This document shows, one piece after another, positions 35,343-43,929 of a stretch of 64,000 nucleotides of DNA (positions within the stretch are counted from its first letter, which is position 1; every line of letters starts with the position of its first letter). The notes under the pieces are model-generated. The model saw only the letters and a program-made list of their open reading frames with translations. It did no database searches and was not told the DNA's origin. The translations under genes were made by a program, and so were the position numbers. Source of the stretch: G958296245 sp965262055 (GTDB taxonomy: Bacteria > Chloroflexota > Dehalococcoidia > Lucifugimonadales > G958296245); assembly GCA_965262055.1 (NCBI GenBank), contig CBDHEI010000002.1, positions 124,001 to 188,000 of the forward strand, written 5' to 3'.

Positions 35343-36224
35343 TCACCCAACTAATTCAATAGTCCCCTCTTGTAGGTCCGCCCGCAATCGGCCCTTCCCG
35401 CTTGCCCTGATTTGTCGCCAGAGTTCAAACCCTTTCATTATGGCGCGCTCCCAGTCCCCCTCGGTGCGGCAACTCACTTCCAAGTGGGAAGTCATGTCTC
35501 TAATAGTGCGCAACAGTTCGTAATTGACGCCCTCAGCACCCTCCAGGAAATTCCGACGCTCTGCGTAGCTAAAAGCCATCGCGGAAATCCCTTCCTCAAT
35601 GACCATTGCTCGACCGCCATCTTCGACTTCGTCAACCTTGGGGTCGCTCTTCCTCTTACGGCGCAATAATGCCCTCAGGGTAGGGGACCATCCAAGGACA
35701 CTGGCGTAAGACAGGTGGAAAACATCATGAAATCGGTAACCGTCATCTTCATATCGATTATCCTTCAGGGGATGGCCAAATCGCTTGCCGTTGATGAAAG
35801 TTACAATCCTACCAGGTTCCTCCGAGTCTATTGACACATCCATTTGTCTGGGAAGGCGCTCAGCATCCGGGAAGCCCTCATCAAGCAGTCTCTGTGGTCC
35901 CTCTCCGTTCGCCGCGAGGTGCCAACGCCTTCGAATCTTGCCGAGGTTGTAACTGGCGACTTCCTCCAACGTCAGACCATGCTTGGTGGCAACATTAGAC
36001 AGGTACCAGAGAAGGTCGCCCAATTCTTCCTTGACTCGATCGGGAAACAGCTTGTATGAGTCGCCATCTCTGATCCACTTCTTGTGTTCCCCGAGCAATT
36101 CCCCAACTTCGCCCGCCAGGCCCAACAGGGGAACAAGGATGCTTCGAGGGTCCGCGTCGAAAGTTCCCGTTTCGGGCTGTTGGTCTGTCTGATTGGCGAG
36201 GAGCTGATACTCATTGAGGTCCAC
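35343..36224 (-). CDS. MazG-type nucleotide pyrophosphohydrolase with an extra C-terminal domain
   Basis: 293 residues. The all-alpha NTP pyrophosphatase motif is visible in LLGLAGEVGELLGEHKKWIRDGD followed by VKEELGDLLWYLSNVATKHGL, giving the EVGE...EELGD metal-binding set (about 38-83). The C-terminal half (FGHPLKDNRYEDDGYRFHDVFHLSYASVLGW) has His and Asp pairs that may form a second metal site, and is not part of ordinary MazG. It faces the island genes convergently, 14 bases away. Role: hydrolysis of non-canonical or modified dNTPs. Confidence 0.8.
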   Translation of the reverse strand: MDLNEYQLLANQTDQQPETGTFDADPRSILVPLLGLAGEVGELLGEHKKWIRDGDSYKLFPDRVKEELGDLLWYLSNVATKHGLTLEEVASYNLGKIRRRWHLAANGEGPQRLLDEGFPDAERLPRQMDVSIDSEEPGRIVTFINGKRFGHPLKDNRYEDDGYRFHDVFHLSYASVLGWSPTLRALLRRKRKSDPKVDEVEDGGRAMVIEEGISAMAFSYAERRNFLEGAEGVNYELLRTIRDMTSHLEVSCRTEGDWERAIMKGFELWRQIRASGKGRLRADLQEGTIELVG

Positions 36225-36544
36225 TTCAGTTGCCTCCTTCCAATCTTGTAGCCTCCAAGGTGCCTAGTGGGCGTGAAATTCGATAGCTGGTAGACCACGA
36301 TTATCTTACACCGAACGGAAATACATAACCACCTACGCGCCCAATCACCCGTAACACCTTAGGGGGTCCATGCCCAGAGTTCCCAGTAGGGCGCGTCAGG
36401 TCCGCCAGCCCCGTGTGCATGGCGCTATGGTAATTGGCCATCACCGTCCTCGTGGGTATATGGCGACCTCTGTCATTCCCCGTCCCTGATGTGGGATGAT
36501 TAGGGGCGGAGTACCTCTACCTAGAGCATTAGGAGGTTACAGGC
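36225..36544. other. Intergenic region, divergent promoters expected
   Basis: 320 bases between the divergent MazG and DHDPS-family genes. Both ribosome sites can be seen (AGGAGGTTACAGGC before 36545). No clear promoter, hairpin or repeat stood out. Confidence 0.3.
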
Positions 36545-37507
36545 ATGAGCTGGGACATCGAGCAGGTCAAGCGGGAGATACGCGGGCCGGCGGGGCTGGC
36601 TATGGCCACGTTCGACGACGGCTTGAGGCTGGACGTGGAGGCGCTGAAGGGCAACCTGCGGTACATGGTGGAGAACGGCGTGGGCGACGGGAGGGGGTTC
36701 GTGATATGCCCGTCGGGCACAGGGGAGTACCTGTCGCTCTCGGACGACGAGCACCTGCTGATGACGGAGGCCGCGCTGGAGGTGTGCGAGGGGAAGATCG
36801 CCGTGGTGAGCGGGGTGGCGGGCGTGAACCTGGACGACGTGATCGCGAGGACGGACGCGGCGCGTAGGGCGGGCGCGAGGTACGCGATGGTGCCTCCCCC
36901 CTTCTACTACGGCATCGACCAGCAGGGGGTGTTCGACTGGTACCGGATACTGAGCGAGTCGGTGGATATAGGCGTCATGATCTACGATCAGTCGTGGCGC
37001 GTGGGGCTGGGGACGACGCTGACGCCGGCGCTGATCGAGAGGCTGTCCGGGCTGGACAACATCGTGTCGCTAAAGTACGGTAGCCCGAACCTGATCAAGG
37101 ACATGCCGGTGGTGATAGACCGGTTCGCGGACCGGTTCGCGTTCATAGACAACTCGCTTGGGTTCACGTCGGTGAGCTCTCACATGCACGGGGCGACGGG
37201 GTACATATCGGGGCCGGTGACGTGGTGGCCGGAGTTCGAGCTGAGCTTCTTCGACCTGATGGAGCGGGGGCAGTATGCGGAGGCGGACCGGTGGCACGCG
37301 CGGCTGGCGCCGTACATGGCGTGGCACCACGGCGAGCACTGGAAGTCGGGGCGGTACGTGTTCGACGCGGCGGTGGTGAAGGCGTCGCTGGAGTACGTGG
37401 GTCTGCACGGCGGGCCGGTGCGTCCGCCGTTCCGGGCGCTGGACGCGGGGGAGAAGGCGGAGCTGTGGGAGACTATCGAGGGGATTGGGTTGGAGCGGGG
37501 GGCGTAG
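36545..37507 (+). CDS. DHDPS-family (dihydrodipicolinate synthase-like) aldolase
   Basis: 320-residue class I aldolase-fold protein. It has GRGFVICPSGTGEYLSLSDDEHLLM (equivalent to the GTTGE..L..EE motif), VVSGVAGVNLDDVIAR, YAMVPPPFYYG and IVSLKYGSPNL with the Schiff-base Lys. It lacks the full lysine-pathway DapA residue set, so it is more likely a keto-acid aldolase or dehydratase in sugar-acid or hydroxyproline-type catabolism. Start ATG has AGGAGG. Followed by a paralogue at 37560. Confidence 0.82.
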   Translation: MSWDIEQVKREIRGPAGLAMATFDDGLRLDVEALKGNLRYMVENGVGDGRGFVICPSGTGEYLSLSDDEHLLMTEAALEVCEGKIAVVSGVAGVNLDDVIARTDAARRAGARYAMVPPPFYYGIDQQGVFDWYRILSESVDIGVMIYDQSWRVGLGTTLTPALIERLSGLDNIVSLKYGSPNLIKDMPVVIDRFADRFAFIDNSLGFTSVSSHMHGATGYISGPVTWWPEFELSFFDLMERGQYAEADRWHARLAPYMAWHHGEHWKSGRYVFDAAVVKASLEYVGLHGGPVRPPFRALDAGEKAELWETIEGIGLERGA

Positions 37508-37559
37508 TGGAACATGGATGGGCAGGATGGACAGGATGACAAAGATAAGGGAGGCATAG

Positions 37560-38492
37560 ATGGACCGCGGAGAGCTTAGGCAGCTTATACAGGGGTGCCT
37601 CGTGACGGTGCCTACGGCGTTTGACGATGATATGAACGTCGACCTGGCGCGCATGACGGACCTGACGAGGTGGTGGATGGAGCAGGGTCTGGGGACGAAC
37701 ACTGCGCCGCTGAAGGTGACGGCGGCGATGGGTGAGGGCCCGGACCTGGGCGACGACGAGTGGCCGCACGTTCTGCGCACGGTGGTGAACGCAGCGGGGA
37801 GCGACGCGGTTATTATGTGCGCGCTGAAGACGAAGAACACGCTGCACGCCATCGAGGACGCGAAGCGGGCGCAGGACCTGGGGGCGGTCGGGCTGCAGAT
37901 CGACCTGCCGTTCTTCCACCACTGCCAGCAGGACGACTATGTGCGGTACTTCACGGACATCTCGGACGCGATCGACATCGGCATCATGATCTACAACACG
38001 CACTGGTTCACGCTGAACCCTCAGCAGGAGTCGATGCGGGTGGAGACGATGCTGCGGATGAAGGACGCGGAGCACGTGACGGCGCTGAAGTGGTCGCCCG
38101 CCGAGGGGCAGGACTACGACGACATGAAGAAGATCGCGGATATCTTCAACATCATAGACAACACGGGGTCGCCGGTGCTGTGCCATCAGAATGGCGGCCG
38201 GGGCTATATCAGCAGCCTGGTCGCGGCGTACCCGGCGCATGACCTTGCGATATGGAAGCTACTGGAGGCGGGGAAGTACGAGGAGGCGCAGGCGAAGTTC
38301 GACCACGTGCGGGGCGCGCTGGCCGGCTGGCAGGCGAAGACGAGCGCGAAGTCGGGAGGCTACCGGCAGACCAAGGGGATGATGGCGGCGCTGGGGCGGT
38401 CAGCGGGACCGCCGCGCCCGCCGACGCTGCCGCTGGACGAGGAGGAGATGGCGGAGGCGGCGCAGATCATGAAGGGGCTGGGCTGGAGCTAG
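37560..38492 (+). CDS. DHDPS-family aldolase, diverged paralogue
   Basis: 310 residues, same barrel as the preceding gene but diverged. The active-site Lys is in HVTALKWSPAEG; YNTHWFTLNPQQ and DNTGSPVLCHQNGGRGYISS fill the usual positions. The first barrel motif is replaced by GTNTAPLKVTAAMGEGPDLG, so substrate binding probably differs. It overlaps the PAC2 gene's stop by four bases (convergent). With the gene upstream it likely forms a two-gene operon. Confidence 0.78.
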   Translation: MDRGELRQLIQGCLVTVPTAFDDDMNVDLARMTDLTRWWMEQGLGTNTAPLKVTAAMGEGPDLGDDEWPHVLRTVVNAAGSDAVIMCALKTKNTLHAIEDAKRAQDLGAVGLQIDLPFFHHCQQDDYVRYFTDISDAIDIGIMIYNTHWFTLNPQQESMRVETMLRMKDAEHVTALKWSPAEGQDYDDMKKIADIFNIIDNTGSPVLCHQNGGRGYISSLVAAYPAHDLAIWKLLEAGKYEEAQAKFDHVRGALAGWQAKTSAKSGGYRQTKGMMAALGRSAGPPRPPTLPLDEEEMAEAAQIMKGLGWS

Positions 38493-39400
38493 CTGTCCTC
38501 GGAGTTTTCCTCTAACCGCTGGCCCATCTGCTGCAGGAAGCTCTCGACGTCCGGGGCCAGCTCCACGTGTTCGCCGGAGCTCTCCGCGGAGGGAGGCTGG
38601 CCCGCGGCGGTCTTGTCGTAGTCGGCCTCGAGCTCCTTTAAGACCCTGGAGACCTGCTGGTTGTTCTGCACGAGTGAGCTGATGTACTTGTACTGCTGCT
38701 CTCCGCGGGTGAAGTCGACGAGCGAGGTGGGGAAGCCGTAGATGGCGCAGAGTACCTCCAGGGCGCGGGCGGCGGCGTTGTGGTCCTCGTCGAGCTGTGC
38801 GTACTGTGGGACGTGCACCATAAGGCTGCCCGCTGTCGCGCCGGCGGCCTCCATGTTCTCCGTGACGAGGTTCACTATGCTGGTGGGCCCCTGGTAGGTG
38901 TTGGCCCTGGGGGAGAGCAGGCTGCCGGCGAGGGCCTTCTGCTCGTCGGACAGCGTGCCGGTCACGAGGAGGGGGCGGGTGTGCGGGACGGCGTCGTAGA
39001 AACCGCCGATGCGGCAGTACTCGCTGGCGCCGAAGTGCTGGAGGAGCTCGACGATGGCGTCGGTGTACTCCTCGCCCCTGGCGTGCGGCTCGCGGATGTG
39101 GAGGAAGATGTAGTCCCTGTGGCCGGACGGGTCGAGAGCGTAGTTGACTATGGTATTGGGTATGGAGAGAGAGCGCACTCCCTCGACGGAGCGCATCACG
39201 GGCCGGTCGCGGGTGAAGTCGAAGAATTCGCCGGGGCGTGCGAGCCTGCCGAGCTCTTTTGCGCCCAGGTGGCGCTCGATCTTGCCCAGCACGAGGCGCC
39301 CAACTTTGCCGACGTTGACCCAGGGCGTGAGCATGGCCAAGGCGCAGGGCTCACGGAGCTCCGGGAGGTCGTCGGCGACGTCGAAGGCGGCTACTCTCAT
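38489..39400 (-). CDS. PAC2 family protein
   Basis: 303 residues from ATG 39400 (MRVAAFDVADDLPEL); the frame is open further upstream but this Met begins the family core. Segments VGKVGRLVLGKIERHL, YIFLHIREPHARGEEYTDAIVELL and SLMVHVPQYAQLDEDHNAAARALEVL are typical of PAC2 proteins (proteasome-assembly-chaperone-like). The C-terminal 70 residues are a charged helix. Bacterial PAC2 function is not well established. Convergent with the aldolase gene. Confidence 0.75.
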   Translation of the reverse strand: MRVAAFDVADDLPELREPCALAMLTPWVNVGKVGRLVLGKIERHLGAKELGRLARPGEFFDFTRDRPVMRSVEGVRSLSIPNTIVNYALDPSGHRDYIFLHIREPHARGEEYTDAIVELLQHFGASEYCRIGGFYDAVPHTRPLLVTGTLSDEQKALAGSLLSPRANTYQGPTSIVNLVTENMEAAGATAGSLMVHVPQYAQLDEDHNAAARALEVLCAIYGFPTSLVDFTRGEQQYKYISSLVQNNQQVSRVLKELEADYDKTAAGQPPSAESSGEHVELAPDVESFLQQMGQRLEENSEDS

Positions 39401-39502
39401 GGTCGTATCGTGCCAGAGTAGGGCGTCTAATGCAAGGCGGACGGCCTTTGGCAGCTCTGGTAGAATCGCGGCCAAGACAACGTTGGATGGACAGCCATTA
39501 GC

Positions 39503-40477
39503 ATGGAATACGTAAATTTCGGGCGGGCGGGGGTGAAGGTCTCGCGGCTGGCGCTGGGCCTGGGGTTCAGAGCGCTAGGCACGCGGAACGAGGCGACGCG
39601 GGTGATCGAGCACGCCATCGACTCGGGTGTCAACCTGATCGACTGCTCCAACTTCTACGGCCTGGCCGGCGGGGAGATGCTCTCGGAGGAGATTCTCGCG
39701 GGGGTGTTGAAGGGGCACCGCGACAACCTGGTGATCACCTCCAAGGTGTTCATGCAGATCGGGCCGGGGCCCAACGACCGCGGCTCGTCTCGCTACCACG
39801 TGATGAGGGAGGTCGAGCGGTCGCTGAAGCGCCTGGACACCGACCATATAGACGTATACCTGCTCCACGGGCACGACGAGGAGACGCCGCTCGACGAGAC
39901 GCTGCGGGCGATGGACGACCTGATAACGCAGGGCAAGGTGCGGTACGCCGGGTGCAGCAACTTCGCAGGCTGGCAGGTGTGCAAGGCGCTCTGGACGGCG
40001 GACCGGCTCGGCGCCGACCCGATCATCTGCGTGCAGAACCCGTACAGCCTGCTCAACCGGGGCATCGAGAGCGACCTGTTCGGGGTGGTGCGGGACCAGG
40101 GCCTGGGGGTGATGGCGTTCAGCCCGCTGGGCGCAGGGCTGCTGAGCGGCGACTACCGCGCCGGAGCGGCTCCCCCGCGGGGCACGCTCTGGTCGGGCAA
40201 GGACCGGGCGCGGTTCGAGGCGTCGATGTCGGGCAGCACCGAGGCCGTGATCTCGGAGCTGTCGCGGATAGCGGCGGAGCGGGGTAAGACGGTCGCGCAG
40301 ACGGCCCTGAACTGGGTCATCACCAAGCGCGAGGTGACGGTCGCGATATTCGGCTGCGACGGGGTCGAGCAGCTCGACAACAACCTGGGCGCTGTCGGCT
40401 GGGCGCTGAGCGAAGAGGAGATGTCGGCGCTGGACAAGGCGTCAGCGGGCACGAGTATCAGCTTCGTGAACCTCTGA
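39503..40477 (+). CDS. Aldo/keto reductase
   Basis: 324-residue NADPH-dependent AKR. The catalytic tetrad is visible: Asp in NLIDCSNFYG, Tyr in the same NFYG, Lys in LVITSKVFM, and His in VYLLHGHDEETP. Further AKR words are KVRYAGCSNFAGW, VQNPYSLLNRG and AQTALNWVITKREVTVAIFGC. Length is standard. Substrate unknown. Confidence 0.92.
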   Translation: MEYVNFGRAGVKVSRLALGLGFRALGTRNEATRVIEHAIDSGVNLIDCSNFYGLAGGEMLSEEILAGVLKGHRDNLVITSKVFMQIGPGPNDRGSSRYHVMREVERSLKRLDTDHIDVYLLHGHDEETPLDETLRAMDDLITQGKVRYAGCSNFAGWQVCKALWTADRLGADPIICVQNPYSLLNRGIESDLFGVVRDQGLGVMAFSPLGAGLLSGDYRAGAAPPRGTLWSGKDRARFEASMSGSTEAVISELSRIAAERGKTVAQTALNWVITKREVTVAIFGCDGVEQLDNNLGAVGWALSEEEMSALDKASAGTSISFVNL

Positions 40478-40483
40478 AGGAGA

Positions 40484-40972
40484 TCAGCCCCCGCGCCAGT
40501 CGCTCAGGATGCTTGCGTCGTGGAAGAATGGGAGCGGCGGCAGGGCGTCCGGGTCGAATAGGTCGATGTCGCTGACCTCATCCCCCGCCTGCAGCGTGCC
40601 CCCTACGACCTCGGCTGCATAGGCCGCGAGCACGACGGGGTCGTCCGCCCTGGAGTAGATGCCGAGCAGCCTTGTGACCTCCACCTCGAGGCCGGTCTCC
40701 TCGCGGACCTCCCTGGCGGCGGCGTCCTCAACGGCCTCGCCTCGGTCGACGTAGCCTGAAGGGAAGCTCCACTCGCCTAGCGCGGGCTCGTTGGCCCTAC
40801 GCACGAGCACGAGCTTGCCGTCTATCGCGACGAGCACGACGGCGGCCAGCTTGGGTTCCAGGAAGACTATGTGCCCGCAGCTAGGGCAGCGGGGTCTGGG
40901 CCTGCCGTGCAACTCCTGGACGACGAGGGCGTGGCCGCAACGCGCGCAGTAGCTTACGTCCTCTTCCAACAC
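40484..40972 (-). CDS. NUDIX hydrolase with N-terminal zinc ribbon
   Basis: 162 residues. Residues 9-33 form a zinc ribbon (CARCGH...CPSCGH) and the NUDIX box GYVDRGEAVEDAAAREVREETGLEVE begins at about 73, with the REVREETGL catalytic helix intact. NAD-pyrophosphatase-like enzymes share this ribbon-NUDIX layout, although the short length suggests an ADP-ribose or similar nucleotide sugar hydrolase. Convergent with the AKR gene, six bases apart. Confidence 0.88.
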   Translation of the reverse strand: MLEEDVSYCARCGHALVVQELHGRPRPRCPSCGHIVFLEPKLAAVVLVAIDGKLVLVRRANEPALGEWSFPSGYVDRGEAVEDAAAREVREETGLEVEVTRLLGIYSRADDPVVLAAYAAEVVGGTLQAGDEVSDIDLFDPDALPPLPFFHDASILSDWRGG

Positions 40973-41112
40973 GGCCTCCTCCAGCTAATGCGGCCAATGC
41001 TACCGGCGCGGGGCAACGGCGTCCAGTGCGTTGACCGGCGTAGTGGCGTCCACATATAATTGCGCCCGCGAAGAGACAGTCCCGGAAGGCATTGTTGGCC
41101 CAGGAGGGTACG

Positions 41113-41868
41113 TTGGTACAGCTCAGACCGAACAGGGTGAAGAACAAAATCCATAACGGCGAGACCGCCATCGTGGTCGGCGGATATCAGACCCCCGACA
41201 TCATCGACTTCATGGGGCCGATGGGCTTCGACGGCATCTGGCTGGAGGGCGAGCACGGCGGTGTCGACTACGGGGACATTGGCGACCTGACGCGGGCGTG
41301 CGACCTGTGGGGCCTGTCCTCCATTGCGCGCGTCAATCTGAACCTGCCCGGCGTCATATACAGGACGCTGGACGTGGGCGCGCAGGGGATCTGCGTGCCG
41401 CACGTGAACACTGGGGAGGAAGCGCGGGCGGTGGTGGACGCGGGCAAATTCGCACCGCTCGGGCATAGGGGGATGTTCGCCAGCCGCCAGGGCATCGGCA
41501 TCGACAACTTCATCGAGGTAGCGAACGAGCAGTCGTTGCTGACCATCCTGATCGAGGACATCGTCGCGATAGACAACATGGACGAGATACTGGAGGTCGA
41601 TAACATCGACTGCTTCTTCGTCGCCACGGGAGACCTCGCCCAGAGCATGGGACATCCAGGGAACGTCGAGCACCCGGACGTGCTGGAGGTCGCCAAGAAG
41701 GCGAACAGGAAGATCGTGGACGCGGGCAGGATCGCCGGCGCCACGGTGCGCGAGGGTAACCTGGAGGCCTGCATCGACATGGGCTGCCAGCTGCTGCTGG
41801 CGCAGTGGACCTCGTGGGTCACCTCGGGCGGACGGGCGTTCCTGGAGCGGGTGGCTGCGACCCAGTAG
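41113..41868 (+). CDS. HpcH/HpaI aldolase family protein
   Basis: 251 residues. The family core is visible as FDGIWLEGEHGGVDYGDI, GAQGICVPHVNTGEEARAVVD, PLGHRGMFASRQG, TILIEDIVAIDNMDEIL and CFFVATGDLAQSMGHPG, with Glu and Asp metal ligands in the EDI..ID and GDL positions. These enzymes cleave 2-keto-3-deoxy or 4-hydroxy-2-keto acids to pyruvate and an aldehyde. The start chosen is TTG 41113 with AGGAGGG five bases upstream; a TTG at 41092 is also open. Confidence 0.82.
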   Translation: MVQLRPNRVKNKIHNGETAIVVGGYQTPDIIDFMGPMGFDGIWLEGEHGGVDYGDIGDLTRACDLWGLSSIARVNLNLPGVIYRTLDVGAQGICVPHVNTGEEARAVVDAGKFAPLGHRGMFASRQGIGIDNFIEVANEQSLLTILIEDIVAIDNMDEILEVDNIDCFFVATGDLAQSMGHPGNVEHPDVLEVAKKANRKIVDAGRIAGATVREGNLEACIDMGCQLLLAQWTSWVTSGGRAFLERVAATQ

Positions 41869-41933
41869 CGGGTCGAGGCGAGCCGGGTTCCACGGCCTTT
41901 ACCACGTCGCCTTATAGGCCGTACCCTTGACCC

Positions 41934-43187
41934 ATGTCCAACGTGGGTGACCTGCTAGAAGAACGGGTATCTCCTGATATGCTGGGGGCCGTTCGTGCCG
42001 TGGCGGTGGCGGCGGCGCGGCTGAGGCTCCCCCTGTACTTGGTCGGGGGCACTGTTCGGGACATACTGCTATCCACGTCGGTGCTGGACTTGGACTTCGC
42101 CGTGGTGGGGGACGGGCCCGATGCCGTTGACCGGCTGGCCCAGAGACTCGACGGACGCGTGCTTGCGCGGTCGCAGTTCGGGACGGTGAAGGTCGACGTT
42201 GCCGGGACCGTCATCGACCTCGCGTTGGCGCGGATCGAGAGCTACTCCCGGCCCGGCGCGCTGCCGGAGGTCACGGCGGGCAGGATCGAGCAGGACCTTA
42301 CCAGGCGCGACTTCTCGATCAACGCGATGGCTGTGTCGCTGGGCGACCGGTTTGGGAAGGTCATCGATCCGTTCGGTGGGCGCTCGGACCTGGGCGCACG
42401 GCTGATCCGGGTGCTACACCCACGAAGCTTCGTCGACGACGCAACACGCATACAGAGGGCAGCACGCTACGCGGCCCGACTCGGGTTCGAGTTGGAGGCC
42501 GACACGGCGGAGCTGTTCCAGCGCGGCCTGCCATACATGGAGACCATCAGCGGCGACCGTGTGCGGAACGAGCTGGAGCGTTACTTCACGGAGCGCGACG
42601 CGGGGCGTGCGCTGCTCATGGCGCAGAAGCTGGGGGCGCTCAGGGCGGTTCACCCCAATTTGGCGCTGGCCGAGCAGGCCGCCTCCACACTGTCGGACCC
42701 GGCCTTGGGTACGCTGTCGCCGCGGCGCCTAGTGCTCCTGGCGCTGCTGGCCTACCCGGCGTCGGACGCGCAGGGCGTCTGCCGGCGTCTCAACCTGTCG
42801 GGAAGGCGTGCCGAGGCCATCATGGGCGTGCCACGCGTCAAGACGGTCTGCGGCGACCTAGACCGTGAGCCGATGCCGCCGAGTCGCATTGTCGAAATCC
42901 TGCAACCGCTAGATGACGCCGCGATAGAGGCGTGCATGCTTGCGATGGGCGGCGACTCAGTGGCCGGAGATCGGATGCGCCGGTACCTGACGGAGCTTCG
43001 GCACGTAAGGCCGGAATTGAAGGGCGGCGATCTCATCGCGCTTGGGGTACCGGAAGGGCCGCGGGTGGGAGAGATGCTTGCAGAGCTGCGAAGAGCGCGA
43101 CTAGACGGCCTGCTCGCCAGCGCCGAGGACGAAGAGCGCTACGTGCGCCGGACCGCAGGAGGCTTCAGGGCTTGTGGGCCTCGATGA
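41934..43187 (+). CDS. cca: tRNA nucleotidyltransferase (CCA-adding enzyme family)
   Basis: 417-residue class II nucleotidyltransferase. The head has LYLVGGTVRDILL, VLDLDFAVVGD with the two catalytic Asp, and the neck motif LTRRDFSINAMA. The RLIRVLHPRSFVDDATRIQRAARYAARLGF stretch is the conserved all-alpha neck/body. It adds or repairs the CCA end of tRNA. No HD domain is visible. The gene overlaps the convergent methyltransferase gene by 23 bases. Poly(A) polymerase activity cannot be excluded. Confidence 0.9.
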   Translation: MSNVGDLLEERVSPDMLGAVRAVAVAAARLRLPLYLVGGTVRDILLSTSVLDLDFAVVGDGPDAVDRLAQRLDGRVLARSQFGTVKVDVAGTVIDLALARIESYSRPGALPEVTAGRIEQDLTRRDFSINAMAVSLGDRFGKVIDPFGGRSDLGARLIRVLHPRSFVDDATRIQRAARYAARLGFELEADTAELFQRGLPYMETISGDRVRNELERYFTERDAGRALLMAQKLGALRAVHPNLALAEQAASTLSDPALGTLSPRRLVLLALLAYPASDAQGVCRRLNLSGRRAEAIMGVPRVKTVCGDLDREPMPPSRIVEILQPLDDAAIEACMLAMGGDSVAGDRMRRYLTELRHVRPELKGGDLIALGVPEGPRVGEMLAELRRARLDGLLASAEDEERYVRRTAGGFRACGPR

Positions 43188-43919
43188 TGTAGCGTGTCTC
43201 GGTCAGCACGATGCCTCGTTCGTGGGTGAGGGCATGTTCCAGAGCGAGAAGCGCGTCTAGGTCACGCTCGACGTCGAAGTCGGGTATCGTCCAGGGCGCG
43301 GCCGTTAGCAGGTAGACGATGTCGCCCAGGCCGCCGAAGGCCGTCTGGCGTTCGTGGGTATCCGTGTACACGATGTCTAGGCCCGACTCGCGGAGGCCCT
43401 GGCTGTACAGCTCGAATAGGGGCCCAAAGTCCGTCATGCGCGGGAAGTAGTCCCCTAGCTCGCGCCAGTTGTCGCTACCCACCTGCTGTGTCAGGAACCT
43501 GCCGCCCGGGGCGAGTATCCTCGCAACCTCGGCAGGGTCGAGCTCCTCGTGGCGGTTTAGCACCAGCTCGAAGGCGCCCGCACCGAAGGGCAGATGCAGG
43601 CTGGAGGCGTGCACTACAGGTGCGCCTATGGCCGACAGCCGAGCAGATGCCACCGGGACGATGGGCAGCCACTCCTCCGTCGCCACCGCCAGCCCATCGT
43701 GTCCCCGGCATATCTCGGAGAAGCACTCGCCTCCGCCGATGCCCATATCCAACACCGAGCCCGCGGTGGTCAGGAGACGTCGCGCGCGAGACTCGTAGCT
43801 CCAGGGCCGGCTGGGGCCGAGCGGCTCTCAGCTCGGCCGTCCATGGCCCATCCGCGCATGCGGCGGGCCTTCTCAGCATAGGGTAGGAGCTCCGCAAGGC
43901 GGGCGCACCGTGAGCCCAC
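43165..43919 (-). pseudogene. Class I SAM-dependent methyltransferase, frameshifted
   Basis: Reconstructed from two frames. GTG 43919, 10 bases after the original fumarase stop, begins MGSRCARLAELLPYAEKARRMRGW. The frame breaks near 43835 and resumes with EPLGPSRPWSYESRARRLLTTAG and then the SAM-binding VLDMGIGGGECF, NRHEELDPAEVARILAPGGRFLTQQVG and terminal TRYIIEAHKP. The break is one base in the linker before the Rossmann fold. The gene would have been co-transcribed with fumC before IS1380 inserted between them. Substrate unknown. Confidence 0.65.
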
Positions 43920-43929
43920 GACGTCTAAC

